Assembly (NCBI RefSeq): GCF_002210165.1
Contig: NZ_AQQP01000002.1
Span: forward strand, 248,001-312,000
Direction: 5' to 3'
DNA length: 64,000 bases
Source: Phaeobacter sp. 22II1-1F12B
Lineage (GTDB): Bacteria; Pseudomonadota; Alphaproteobacteria; Rhodobacterales; Rhodobacteraceae
Each line of letters opens with the position of its first letter. Within the stretch, counting starts at the first letter, position 1. The position numbers and the translations under genes are program-made. This document shows positions 1 to 8,261 of this stretch, piece by piece. A model generated the notes under the pieces. That model did no database searches. It worked only from the letters and a program-made list of their open reading frames with translations, and was not told the DNA's origin.

Positions 1-370
1 GCGCGATCTCCACCTCGCTGACGGGTTTGCGCGAAAACAGATGCGGGCGCAGCCGGTTCTGCGCGGCGATTGCGATATTTTCCAGCACGGTCATCGCGCC
101 GTAGATATTGGTGATCTGGAAAGTATAGGCGATCCCCATGCGCACCCGTTTATGCGCGGGCATCCCGGTCACGTCGCGATCTTCAAAAAACACCTGCCCG
201 GCCGAGGGTTTGATCCGCCCCGACAGCAGGCTGACAAAAGTGGATTTGCCCGCGCCGTTTGGCCCGATGATGGCGCGGATCTCACCGGGGTCCAGCGCAA
301 AATCGACGCCATCCACCGCCTTTAGCCCGTCGAAATGGCGTGACAGCCCCTTGGTACGCAGCAAGGTCAT
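1..370 (-). CDS. livG: Liv-type ABC transporter ATP-binding protein, 3' end cut by window edge
   Basis: This is the ATPase subunit that powers branched-chain amino acid or amide uptake at the cytoplasmic membrane. The reading frame is open from an ATG at 370 to the left edge, so only about the first 123 residues are visible. They start MTLLRTKGLSRHFDGLKAV and contain the Walker A motif GPNGAGKST near residue 36, then the LivG-like stretch MGIAYTFQITNIYGAMTVLEN. The start overlaps the livM stop by four bases (ATGA type), which fits translational coupling. The TFQI(T)N segment after Walker A is typical of LivG rather than LivF. The Walker B and signature motifs lie outside the window. Confidence 0.9.
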   Translation of the reverse strand, partial: MTLLRTKGLSRHFDGLKAVDGVDFALDPGEIRAIIGPNGAGKSTFVSLLSGRIKPSAGQVFFEDRDVTGMPAHKRVRMGIAYTFQITNIYGAMTVLENIAIAAQNRLRPHLFSRKPVSEVEIA

Positions 371-1326
371 TTCAGCCACCCCAGCCATCTGTCGCGGATC
401 GTGCCGAGAATACCCTTGGGAAACCACAGGTTCACCACGATCAGCAGAACACCGATCACGATCAGGTAGGCGGTGGTAATCCCGCTAAGGCGATCAATCA
501 GCATGGTCATGACTGCCGTGCCGAGGAGCGGCCCCAGCAACGTGCCCGGCCCGCCGATCAGCGTATAAAGCAGCGCCTCGATGGAGTTCTGGAACCCGGC
601 AAAGGACGACCCGATATAGCCGAACATCAGCCCGTAAAGCGCCCCCGCCGTACCAGAAATAGTGCCCGACACGGTAAAGGCGGTCAGCTTGATCGCATAA
701 GTGTCAAAGCCCAGCATCTGGGTGCGCGGCTCATTCTCGCGTACCGCCACGAACAGCCGCCCCAGCGGCCCCTGCGTGATCGCGAAAAGCACCGCCAGCA
801 CCACCGTAAAGATCAGCAGCGCAAGGTTGAACCGCGCCGTGTCCGAGGTCATGTCGACGACCATTCCGAACAGCCCAAAGCTGCGCGCATCGGTCGGCAG
901 GGTCAGCCCCTGATCGCCACCGGTGATATTGGTGAACTGCAGCGTCATCAGGTAACCCGCCTGCGCGAACATCAGCGTGACAATCATAAAAGACACGGCC
1001 TGCGTACGCAGCGCCAGCAGACCTATCACCAGCGACACGGCAAAGGCACCGACGATCCCAAGAACAAAGGCGACCGGCAGGGTCACGCCCCAATAATAGG
1101 TCGACAGCCCCGCCGCATAAAGACCGGCGGCAAAGAACATCGCATGCCCCAGACTGAGCAGCCCGGTATAGCCCATCAGCATATTATACCCCATCGCAAA
1201 GACCGACAGGATCAGGATGCGGGTCAGCGCGAGCGTCAGATAGGGTGGCAGCACGAATTGCAGCCCGAAAAGGACGATGACCGTGACGACGCAGAGCGCC
1301 AGCAATTTACCATTATGCAGGGTCAT
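367..1326 (-). CDS. livM: Branched-chain amino acid/amide ABC transporter permease LivM
   Basis: Integral membrane permease of a Liv-type importer, 319 residues from the ATG at 1326. An in-frame start further upstream (1455) would add 43 residues that are not hydrophobic and would overlap livH, so it was not used. The protein is almost wholly hydrophobic with about eight to ten membrane segments. The family hallmark GYNMLMGYTGLLSLGHAMFF lies at residues 46-65. The 3' end overlaps the ATPase gene by four bases. It belongs to the same transcript as the binding protein and LivH upstream. The true substrate cannot be read from sequence; branched-chain amino acids, urea or short amides are all handled by this family. 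Confidence 0.93.
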   Translation of the reverse strand: MTLHNGKLLALCVVTVIVLFGLQFVLPPYLTLALTRILILSVFAMGYNMLMGYTGLLSLGHAMFFAAGLYAAGLSTYYWGVTLPVAFVLGIVGAFAVSLVIGLLALRTQAVSFMIVTLMFAQAGYLMTLQFTNITGGDQGLTLPTDARSFGLFGMVVDMTSDTARFNLALLIFTVVLAVLFAITQGPLGRLFVAVRENEPRTQMLGFDTYAIKLTAFTVSGTISGTAGALYGLMFGYIGSSFAGFQNSIEALLYTLIGGPGTLLGPLLGTAVMTMLIDRLSGITTAYLIVIGVLLIVVNLWFPKGILGTIRDRWLGWLK

Positions 1327-1350
1327 GGCCGGTGATTTCCGCCTGTCTGA

Positions 1351-1393
1351 TGTACAGGGGGTGTACAGGTTGTGTACGCGAAACATACAGGCG
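1351..1393. repeat. Four degenerate 11-bp tandem units between livH and livM
   Basis: TGTACAGG occurs at 1351 and 1362, followed by TGTACGCG at 1373 and CATACAGG at 1384, giving an 11-base period over four units. The repeat fills most of the 67-base gap between the livH stop and the livM start. It could be a simple slippage product or a set of phased half-sites (TGTACA is itself palindromic). No function is assigned. Confidence 0.55.
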
Positions 1394-2281
1394 TCATACG
1401 CGGTTTGACCTTCCAAACAGACCCTCGGGCTTGAACACCAGAACAAAGGCGACAAGCAGGGTCGAAAAGATCTTGGCCGCCGTCGGTGAGAAGAAAACCG
1501 AGAGCAACCCGTCGGACATGCCGATCAGGATCGCGGCGGCGATGGTGCCGGGGATCGACCCCAGCCCGCCCACGATCACCACGACAAAGGACAGAAGCAG
1601 CGGGTCGCCCCCCATCAGATAATGGGCCTGCTGATTGGGCACGACCAGCACGCCGCCGATTGCCGCCAGCATCGCGCCGATGGCAAAAACGATGGAATAG
1701 ACCCGGTTCACCGGGATGCCGAAATTCTGCGCCGTCTCGCGGTCGAACTGGGTGGCCCGCATGACCAGCCCCCATTTCGAGCGTTTGAGCATCACCCAGA
1801 GCCCCGCCACCAGCACCAGCGCCATGACCACGGTGAACAGCTTGTAACTGGAGTACCCGAACCACGGCGTGCGGATCGTATAGTAAAACGGCGCATCGAC
1901 GGCTCGGGCATCGGGGCCAAAGCTCATCAGGGTAAGCTGTTGAATGATATAGAGCATTCCGATGGTCGAAACGATGGTGCCTTCGGGATCGTAATTGATC
2001 CGCTTGAGGATCGCCCAGTCTGCGAGATAGGCCAGCACCCCGACCAGCAGCGGCGCGACGACGAGCGCCACGCAGAAGGCCAGCGCCGGGTGGCCGGGCA
2101 CGAATTGCGCGCAGGCCCACGCGCCGACCGCGCCCAGCATGTAAAACTCGCCATGCGCCACGTTGACCACGCGCATCACGCCAAACACGAGCGAAAGCCC
2201 CAGCGCTGTCAGCATAAGCACCGAGGCCATCACCAGCCCTTCCAGCCCGGCCAGCAGGAGATAGGGCGCAAGATCCATCAT
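1394..2281 (-). CDS. livH: Branched-chain amino acid/amide ABC transporter permease LivH
   Basis: Second membrane permease of the Liv-type importer, 295 residues, partner of LivM. It is highly hydrophobic with about eight membrane segments. The family signature VVNVAHGEFYMLGA lies near residues 38-51 and a C-terminal GGLGSIPGTIAAAILIG segment is also typical of LivH. The gene lies 94 bases downstream of the binding-protein gene, from which it is separated by a hairpin with a U-tract (2331-2364), so its expression is probably lower than that of the binding protein. The first two codons are both ATG (2281 and 2278), and either could be used. Confidence 0.93.
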   Translation of the reverse strand: MMDLAPYLLLAGLEGLVMASVLMLTALGLSLVFGVMRVVNVAHGEFYMLGAVGAWACAQFVPGHPALAFCVALVVAPLLVGVLAYLADWAILKRINYDPEGTIVSTIGMLYIIQQLTLMSFGPDARAVDAPFYYTIRTPWFGYSSYKLFTVVMALVLVAGLWVMLKRSKWGLVMRATQFDRETAQNFGIPVNRVYSIVFAIGAMLAAIGGVLVVPNQQAHYLMGGDPLLLSFVVVIVGGLGSIPGTIAAAILIGMSDGLLSVFFSPTAAKIFSTLLVAFVLVFKPEGLFGRSNRV

Positions 2282-2330
2282 GAAGTCACTCCTTCAGCCC
2301 GCCATTTCGGGGGCGAAAGCAAAGAGGCAA

Positions 2331-2364
2331 GAAAAAGGGCGGCAGGTCAATGCCTTGCCGCCCT
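2331..2364 (-). terminator. Intercistronic hairpin after the Liv binding-protein gene
   Basis: Perfect nine-base arms (2336-2344 and 2356-2364, AGGGCGGCA/TGCCGCCCT) are followed on the minus strand by a run of T at 2332-2336. It lies between the binding-protein stop (2376) and livH. This is the form of a partial intrinsic terminator that would raise the binding-protein to permease ratio. Confidence 0.7.
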
Positions 2365-2375
2365 GATGCGCCTGA

Positions 2376-3659
2376 TCAGAAGGACATCTGGGTATAGTCC
2401 GTCTCATCCTCGTACAAGGTTTCCTCGATCGAGGTGCGATAGACGACTTCCAGCTTGCCGTCCGTGACCTTGGAGATGTTCTGATGGGCAAAGGACTGGT
2501 GGGTCTTGCCGTTGAACAGCTTTTCACCCTGCGGGAATTCGTTCGACGCTTCAAATCCTTCGATGGCTTCCATCGCCTCGAGAAAGGCGACTTTCTGGTC
2601 CGGCCCCTTGTAATCGGCCATTTCCATCGCCTGCTTCATCGCGAACAGCGTTTCCCAGACCGAGAACATGTGCGCATAGGTCGAGATGTCGCGCGCATCA
2701 TCCACCGAGGCACCGTTTTCGTCGACGCCGACCTTTTCGCGATAGAATTTGTCGAACTCGGTCTGGTCAGCCTGGGCATAGCGCGCATGACCTTCCCAGA
2801 AATGCGTGCCTTCAAGGTATTCCAACTGCGGGATACCGATGTCGACCGCCTCGAGGCTGTCGATAAAGCCGAAGATTTCCGGACGGTTAGAGCCCAGATG
2901 CTCGCCCAGTTCCTTGACGAATGTCATCACGGCGGGGCCAACCATCACGTGGTAGATGACCTCGGTATTGAACGGGATGCGCGGCATGTAGCGGGTGAAT
3001 GTCGTCTCCGTCGGCGGGATGGCGATGTCGGCCACGACCTCGCCGCCCTGCGCCTTGATCGCGGCGGTCATGTTGTCGCGATGGTCATAGCCAAAGGCAT
3101 AGTCGGGGTAGATCAGGGTGATCTTCTTGCCGAGATTTTCAGAAATCCAGGGTGCCATCGAGCTGACCTGGCTCTTCACGTCCGAGATCGACGGCTGGAA
3201 GCAATACCGGTTGAACCCGCCCGCCGCCAGCGTATGCGCCTCGGAACACAGGAAATAGGGCATCTTCAACTCACCCGCGCGCGGGGCGGTGGCCGCCGCG
3301 ACATGCGAAAAGAGATGGCCGAATACCGCGTCGACCTTGTGCTCGGCCGAGAATTTCTCGATCAGCTCGACGCCGCGTTTCGGGTCGGTGCCGTCATCCT
3401 CGACGATCATCTCGACGGGCATGCCGTTGATGCCGCCGCCCGCGTTGATCACCTCGAGCGCAGCGTTAGCGGTGCGTTCATACCAGCGCCCGTAGGATGC
3501 GCCGATGCCGGTGCGGTGAAACGGGGCGCCCAGCCGGATCGCGTCGCCCGATTGTGCACGCGCTCGCCCGATGATCCCCGGGCTGGCCATCAGCAAGCCT
3601 GTCCCTGCGAGCCCCGCGAGAACGGAACGGCGGTTCTGGCCCTTGTTCATAACTCTCAT
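2376..3659 (-). CDS. Periplasmic substrate-binding protein of Liv-type ABC transporter
   Basis: Solute receptor (Peripla_BP_6 type) that delivers substrate to LivHM, 427 residues from the ATG at 3659; a second ATG at 3650 (MNKGQ) is an equally likely start. The N-terminus carries an RR-containing signal (NRRSVLAGLAGTGLLMAS) ending near ARAQS, which could use Sec or Tat. The mature part begins with a typical IRLG segment and includes VDAVFGHLFS and ITLIYPDYAFGYDH, the two-lobed type I binding fold. It heads the operon and is followed by a terminator-like hairpin. Substrate is not decidable; the length and amide/urea-like layout differ from classical LivJ. Confidence 0.88.
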   Translation of the reverse strand: MRVMNKGQNRRSVLAGLAGTGLLMASPGIIGRARAQSGDAIRLGAPFHRTGIGASYGRWYERTANAALEVINAGGGINGMPVEMIVEDDGTDPKRGVELIEKFSAEHKVDAVFGHLFSHVAAATAPRAGELKMPYFLCSEAHTLAAGGFNRYCFQPSISDVKSQVSSMAPWISENLGKKITLIYPDYAFGYDHRDNMTAAIKAQGGEVVADIAIPPTETTFTRYMPRIPFNTEVIYHVMVGPAVMTFVKELGEHLGSNRPEIFGFIDSLEAVDIGIPQLEYLEGTHFWEGHARYAQADQTEFDKFYREKVGVDENGASVDDARDISTYAHMFSVWETLFAMKQAMEMADYKGPDQKVAFLEAMEAIEGFEASNEFPQGEKLFNGKTHQSFAHQNISKVTDGKLEVVYRTSIEETLYEDETDYTQMSF

Positions 3660-4201
3660 GATGTAACTCCCTTTTGTCCCTGTTGGTCTTTACCCGGTGT
3701 CGGGCCGTCCGGGTTTGCCCGGGCGTTGCCGCGCCTTTGGGTAGCGGTCACGGCAAAGATTAACCGACATCGGCCCGTTCGAAAGAAAAATTAACCTTTG
3801 CGGCGGTTTTTCCACGCGATTGCCCGGATTTGGGCGGTTCGGGAAAAAGGGTGTGGGATCAAACGCCTCTGTCAACCCGCGCTTTCCCGCTCAAGGTGAA
3901 CCGCACGCATCAGTTTCGCCCCAAATGTGATGCCGGAAGTGTTGACGAAACTGGCAAGGGGCGCTTAACCTGACAAGTGTCAGTCTGGCCTTGCGACGTT
4001 TAATGCCGGGCTGTCACAAGAAGAGGGGAGGCTTCTTTGTTCGCACTGGAAGACACGACTTTGGCAATCACGGCCCCGCGCGGGCCGGTTACCGATCCGC
4101 GGGTCCGGGCGTTCCCTGCTGACAATTACTAGCGACACGGGATTGGGGTGTTCCCCGGACCGGCGCGACAGATCACGACAAACGATCCTTGGGAGGAAAT
4201 T
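3660..4201. other. 542-base divergent intergenic region
   Basis: This gap separates the minus-strand Liv operon from the plus-strand TRAP operon and must hold both promoters. No convincing gene was found: the only open frames are short and of poor composition. The clear element is the palindrome at 3970-3983. A good Shine-Dalgarno sequence, GGGAGGAAAT, ends just before the TAXI receptor start at 4202. I could not place a sigma-70 promoter with confidence. Confidence 0.6.
3970..3983. promoter_or_regulatory. Palindromic operator candidate upstream of TRAP operon
   Basis: CTGACA-AG-TGTCAG is a perfect inverted repeat with six-base arms and a two-base spacer, 218 bases upstream of the TAXI receptor gene and 310 bases from the Liv binding-protein start. 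A TetR regulator gene lies at the other end of the TRAP operon (7415-8074) and is a candidate binder. The link is inference from position only. Confidence 0.4.
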
Positions 4202-5392
4202 ATGAAGAATGTTACGTCTTTGGCGTCCGGCGCGGTTACCGCGCTGGTCTTGTCACTGGGGCTGGCAGGCGGTGCGGCGGCAGAGGATTTCGAGTGGCCG
4301 CGCCTGCTTGTCATCGGTACACCGGGCACGTCGAGCGGTAGTTTTGCCTCGACCAACGGCTGGGGCCCGATCCTGCAAAAGGAAACCGGCACCACCGTCC
4401 GCATCGTTCCCGAAGACAGCGAGACCCAGCGCTATCGCCGCCTGACCGATCGGGAAGACATCGCGATCTCGTCGGTTTCCGCGTCGGAAATGCGCTATCA
4501 GATTCAGGGCATCGACGGGTATTCGCAGACCAAGCCCGTGGCCCAGCGCATCCTCTGGCATCACAACGACACGCCGTGGGGCTACGTGGTTGCAGGTGAC
4601 TCGCCGGTGAAAAGCGTGCAGGACATCAAGAATGGCGGCGTGCGCATCACGCAGGGCGTGTTCTCGCCCCCGATGGTTTCGGCCGTCACCGTCGGCCTTC
4701 CGGCCATGCTCGGCATGAGCGAAGACGAGGTCGCGGAGAAGATCGAATTCGTGCCGGCATCGTCCTATGCCGAAAATTGCCGCTCGGTGGTCGAGGGCAA
4801 ATCCGACATCGCCTATTGCTCGCCGATCAGCTCGGTCCTGTCGGAAATGGAAGGCGCGCCGGGCAGCATCCGCTGGCTCGACCTCGACCCCTCGGACAAG
4901 GAAGGCTGGAACGCCTATCTCGCCGAACGCCCGATGCTGATCCCCGCCGAGATCGAGATGGGCGTGAAAACCGCGCGCGGCGTGAATGGGGCGACATCGA
5001 ACTTTGTCTACAGCGTTCCGGCCACGGCGGACGTGGATTTTGCCTATAACATGGCGAAGTGGTTCCATGAATCCTTTGACGCTTACAAGGGCACCCACCC
5101 GCTGGCCACGCGCATGTCGATGGACCAGTTCCGCAAGTACCTGAACCGCACCCCGCTGCCGGTCCATGAAGGCACGGTGAAATACCTGCGTGAAATCGGC
5201 CAGTGGAGCGATGAGGACGATACCTGGAACAACAAGGCCATCGAGACCATGGACGCCTGGATCGCTGCCCGTCAGGAAGCGCTGAAAGCGGCACAGGAAC
5301 AGGGGATCGAAGTCAACTTCGAGAACCAGGAGTTCCTTGATCTCATGAAGGAAAAGACCGCGGGCGTGGAGAATTTCCAGTCGCGGCTGTGA
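4202..5392 (+). CDS. TAXI-family TRAP transporter solute-binding protein
   Basis: Periplasmic receptor for a TRAP transporter, 396 residues from the ATG at 4202, chosen because GGGAGG lies directly upstream and a clean signal peptide (VTALVLSLGLAGGAAAEDF) follows. The mature protein opens with LLVIGTPGTSSGSFASTNGW, matching the TAXI family pattern in which a glycine-rich segment follows the first strand. The conserved NGGVRITQG and SSYAENCRSVVEGKSDIAY segments fit the two-lobe receptor fold. It is followed by a hairpin and then by the fused permease gene. TAXI receptors bind glutamate-like or other carboxylates; the ligand here is unknown. Confidence 0.9.
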   Translation: MKNVTSLASGAVTALVLSLGLAGGAAAEDFEWPRLLVIGTPGTSSGSFASTNGWGPILQKETGTTVRIVPEDSETQRYRRLTDREDIAISSVSASEMRYQIQGIDGYSQTKPVAQRILWHHNDTPWGYVVAGDSPVKSVQDIKNGGVRITQGVFSPPMVSAVTVGLPAMLGMSEDEVAEKIEFVPASSYAENCRSVVEGKSDIAYCSPISSVLSEMEGAPGSIRWLDLDPSDKEGWNAYLAERPMLIPAEIEMGVKTARGVNGATSNFVYSVPATADVDFAYNMAKWFHESFDAYKGTHPLATRMSMDQFRKYLNRTPLPVHEGTVKYLREIGQWSDEDDTWNNKAIETMDAWIAARQEALKAAQEQGIEVNFENQEFLDLMKEKTAGVENFQSRL

Positions 5393-5406
5393 CAGGCTGA
5401 ACAAAG

Positions 5407-5430
5407 GCGGGGCGGCGCTGGTCGCCCCGC
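5407..5430 (+). terminator. Hairpin between TRAP receptor and permease genes
   Basis: Perfect eight-base arms GCGGGGCG (5407-5414) and CGCCCCGC (5423-5430) with an eight-base loop are followed by GCTTTTGGCGTTTT. The T-tract is broken, so readthrough is likely. It would reduce permease relative to receptor. Confidence 0.6.
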
Positions 5431-5469
5431 GCTTTTGGCGTTTTCATTTTCAACCTATCGGGCCGGTAC

Positions 5470-7407
5470 ATGTCTGACAGCATCTCATCCCCTTCTACTG
5501 AGGACACTGCGACCCAATCCTCGGACTTCACCCGCCTTGGCGGGACTTATTCCCTCTGGAGCCTCGTCTTTGTCGCGCTTGTCGCCGTCGGGATCGGCAT
5601 GGGGGTCGCCTATGCCTTTGGGCTGCCCATCCTGGGCAAGCGCCTGCTTGAAGGGCAGTATTACTGGGTCTTCATCGGCATCTTCTCGGCCTGCGCCTTT
5701 ATCGCGATCCCCGCACATCGCAACCAGAACAAGGTACCGTTCTACGACGTGATCGCGGCCGTGGTGATCCTTGCGATCAGCCTCTATTTCTCGACCCACG
5801 CCTGGGACATGGTGCAGGCGGGATGGACGAATATCCCGCTTGGTATCGTGATCTGGGCCCTGATGCTGGAAATGGCCCGCCGGTCCGGCGGCATCCCCTT
5901 CCTGATGGTCGTGTTCTTCCTTGGGCTTTACCCGCTGGTCGCGGATTACTTCCCCGGCCTGCTGATGGGCATTCCCTATAGTTTCGACCGGCTGATGGAG
6001 GCCCATGTCTTTCGCGCCGAAGGCATGATGGGCATCACCACCAAGATTGTGGCCGAGATCGTACTGGGCTTTCTGGTCTTTGCCGGTGTGCTGATCGCTA
6101 CCGGCGCGGGCGAGTTTTTCATCAACCTCGCGAATGCCGGTTTCGGCAAGTATCGCGGTGGCCCTGCAAAGGTGTCCATCGTCGCCTCGGCCTTTTTCGG
6201 ATCGCTCTCGGGGTCGATCTTTTCCAACATCGCCGGAACCGGGTCGATTACCATTCCGACGATGAAAAAGGTCGGGTACCCGCCGCATTACGCTGGCGCG
6301 ATCGAGGCCTGCGCCTCGACCGGCGGGGTGGTGATGCCGCCGGTCATGGGCGCGATTGCCTTTGTCATGGCGATCACCATCGGCGTCGATTACGCGACCG
6401 TCATGATCGCGGCAATCGTGCCCTCGCTGTTGTTCTATTTCGGGCTGATCCTTCAGGTCGATGCCTACGCCGCGCGCAAGGGGCTGGACGGGGTGGTTGA
6501 CCCGGATCAGCCCTCGGCATGGCAGGTGCTGATCCGGGGCTGGCCGTTCATGTCGGTGCTGGTCTTCCTTGTCTGGGGCCTGCTCTACATGCGCTGGGAA
6601 TATTACGCGCCGTGGTATGCCTGTATCCTCATGGTCGCCCTAAGCTTTCTGCGTCGCGACACGCGGATGACCCCACAGCGACTGATCGAGACCGTGCGCC
6701 AGATAGGTCTGCTGGTGACGCAGACCACCGCGATCATCCTGCCCATCGCCTATGTAGTCAGTGCGCTGACCATTACCGGCGTGACCGGCTCGGTGACCTC
6801 GGGGCTGATCGCGCTGGGCGGCGACAACGTGTTCCTCATCATCGCATTGGGAGTCGTGGCCTGTTTCATCATGGGCATGGCCGGACTGGCCATCGTCGCC
6901 TATATCTTCCTTGCGGTAACGCTGGCCCCGGCCATCATCGAGATCGGCGGGCTGAACACCGTCGCGGTGCATTTCTTCATCATCTACTACGCGATGCTGT
7001 CGGCAATCACACCGCCGGTCGGCGCGGCTGCCTTCCTTGCAGCGACCATCGCCGGGGCGAAGCCGATGCGGACCTCGTTCACCGCGATGCGGTTGGGTGT
7101 GGTGATCTATTTCGTACCGCTGTTCTTCCTGTTCCAGCCTGCGCTGGTGCTTCAGGGAGATCTGACCCCGCTGATCTATGTTCTGCCGTCGATCATCATC
7201 GGGATCATGCTGCTGTCAGGCGGGCTCGAAGGATACCTGCTGGGGATCGGCCATGTGCGCCCTGCCCTGCGTCTGCCACTGGCGGCGGCGGGGTTCGCGT
7301 TCAGCTTCCCGGGCTTGATGACAACGTTGATCGGCGGCGCGATTTCGGCGCTGCTGGTCGGGCTGATCATCGCGGATAACAAGAAAAGGAACGTCCCCGC
7401 CGAATAG
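5470..7407 (+). CDS. TRAP transporter fused permease (4TM + 12TM)
   Basis: Single 645-residue membrane protein joining the small (DctQ-like) and large (DctM-like) TRAP subunits, the usual partner of TAXI receptors. It drives secondary, ion-coupled uptake across the cytoplasmic membrane. The first 150 or so residues hold about four membrane helices; the rest holds the DctM part with the hallmark segments GSLSGSIFSNIAGTGSITIP and STGGVVMPPVMGAIAFVMA near residues 235-300, and AITPPVGAAAFLAATIAGA near 515. The gene starts 77 bases after the receptor stop. A convergent TetR gene begins seven bases beyond its end. Confidence 0.93.
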   Translation: MSDSISSPSTEDTATQSSDFTRLGGTYSLWSLVFVALVAVGIGMGVAYAFGLPILGKRLLEGQYYWVFIGIFSACAFIAIPAHRNQNKVPFYDVIAAVVILAISLYFSTHAWDMVQAGWTNIPLGIVIWALMLEMARRSGGIPFLMVVFFLGLYPLVADYFPGLLMGIPYSFDRLMEAHVFRAEGMMGITTKIVAEIVLGFLVFAGVLIATGAGEFFINLANAGFGKYRGGPAKVSIVASAFFGSLSGSIFSNIAGTGSITIPTMKKVGYPPHYAGAIEACASTGGVVMPPVMGAIAFVMAITIGVDYATVMIAAIVPSLLFYFGLILQVDAYAARKGLDGVVDPDQPSAWQVLIRGWPFMSVLVFLVWGLLYMRWEYYAPWYACILMVALSFLRRDTRMTPQRLIETVRQIGLLVTQTTAIILPIAYVVSALTITGVTGSVTSGLIALGGDNVFLIIALGVVACFIMGMAGLAIVAYIFLAVTLAPAIIEIGGLNTVAVHFFIIYYAMLSAITPPVGAAAFLAATIAGAKPMRTSFTAMRLGVVIYFVPLFFLFQPALVLQGDLTPLIYVLPSIIIGIMLLSGGLEGYLLGIGHVRPALRLPLAAAGFAFSFPGLMTTLIGGAISALLVGLIIADNKKRNVPAE

Positions 7408-7414
7408 GGAGCGT

Positions 7415-8074
7415 TCAGCGCGGGCCGGTCTCTCCGATCAGCTCGCGCACCATCGCCGCCGCACCGATCGCCACGGTACGGATCACGGTTTCCTCGGGTA
7501 TGTCACGGCTTAGCCAGTCCCGCATCGGCGCATAAACCGACAGGAAAAGCAGCACGTTGGCGAGAACCTCGATCTCGGCATCGTCCAGTTCCTTGCCCGA
7601 TCGTCGGCGCAGCTGATCCGCGATGTCCTTGATCAGCGCGAGTTCGCGGATGCGCATCGCGTGGCGATCCTCGCTTAACAGGTGCGGCACCGAGCGGTAG
7701 GCCAGCAACGCGCCGTTGCGCTTCTTGCTCCACGTTTCCCGGAAATAGCCGATAAACACCTCTTCGAGCGGGATGCTGGTATCTTCGAGAATTTCCGGCA
7801 GCGTCTTTACATCCTGACGGAACCAGACCTGGTTCAACAGGCGACGCAGAATATCGTTCTTATTGGCGATGTAGTCGTAGATGCTGGCCTGGTTGACCCC
7901 CGAGCGGGCGCAGATGTCGCGGATCGTGGTCGAGGCGAACCCTTTTTCGAGAAACAACTCGAGCGCCGCATCGCAAATCTGTTCGCGCCGGGACATGACA
8001 AGCGCCTTGTCCTGCACATTTGTTATCTCGGCTTCTTCCAGCAGTTGCTGACGCACAGTGTCGAGACGTTTCAT
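7415..8074 (-). CDS. TetR/AcrR family transcriptional regulator
   Basis: DNA-binding regulator of 219 residues from the ATG at 8074 (MKRLDTVRQQ). A longer in-frame start at 8284 adds 70 residues of unlikely composition and would overlap the aldolase gene; a later start (MSRREQ) is also possible. The TetR N-terminal domain is clear, with EQICDAALELFLEKGF, then TTIRDICARSGVNQASIYDYI as the helix-turn-helix. The C-terminal half is the variable ligand-binding part. It is convergent with the TRAP permease and upstream of no co-directional gene except the aldolase behind it, so it probably controls the TRAP operon, the aldolase or both. Confidence 0.9.
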   Translation of the reverse strand: MKRLDTVRQQLLEEAEITNVQDKALVMSRREQICDAALELFLEKGFASTTIRDICARSGVNQASIYDYIANKNDILRRLLNQVWFRQDVKTLPEILEDTSIPLEEVFIGYFRETWSKKRNGALLAYRSVPHLLSEDRHAMRIRELALIKDIADQLRRRSGKELDDAEIEVLANVLLFLSVYAPMRDWLSRDIPEETVIRTVAIGAAAMVRELIGETGPR

Positions 8075-8261
8075 TCCTTGTCCGCCTTGCAAGCAGCCAC
8101 TCCCCGAGCTGATCCGCTGCCTCAAGGCTATAGCCCGGAACGGGTCCAGACAACCGGCAAACGCGCCATAACCGGCAGTTGGCAAAGACAAAAGCCGGAT
8201 TGCCTGCACATGTGACAGGAGAGCCTCGGTCAATGGGTCAGAGGCATGCCTTTCACGGCAT

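Noticed and set aside
340-1335. Long plus-strand open frame opposite livM
   Set aside because: It is the reverse complement of a clear permease gene; the protein is rich in His, Gln and Arg with no domain, as expected from a GC-rich antisense frame.
2484-3794. 436-codon plus-strand open frame opposite the Liv binding protein
   Set aside because: Shadow of the minus-strand gene; the opposite strand has signal peptide and binding-protein features.
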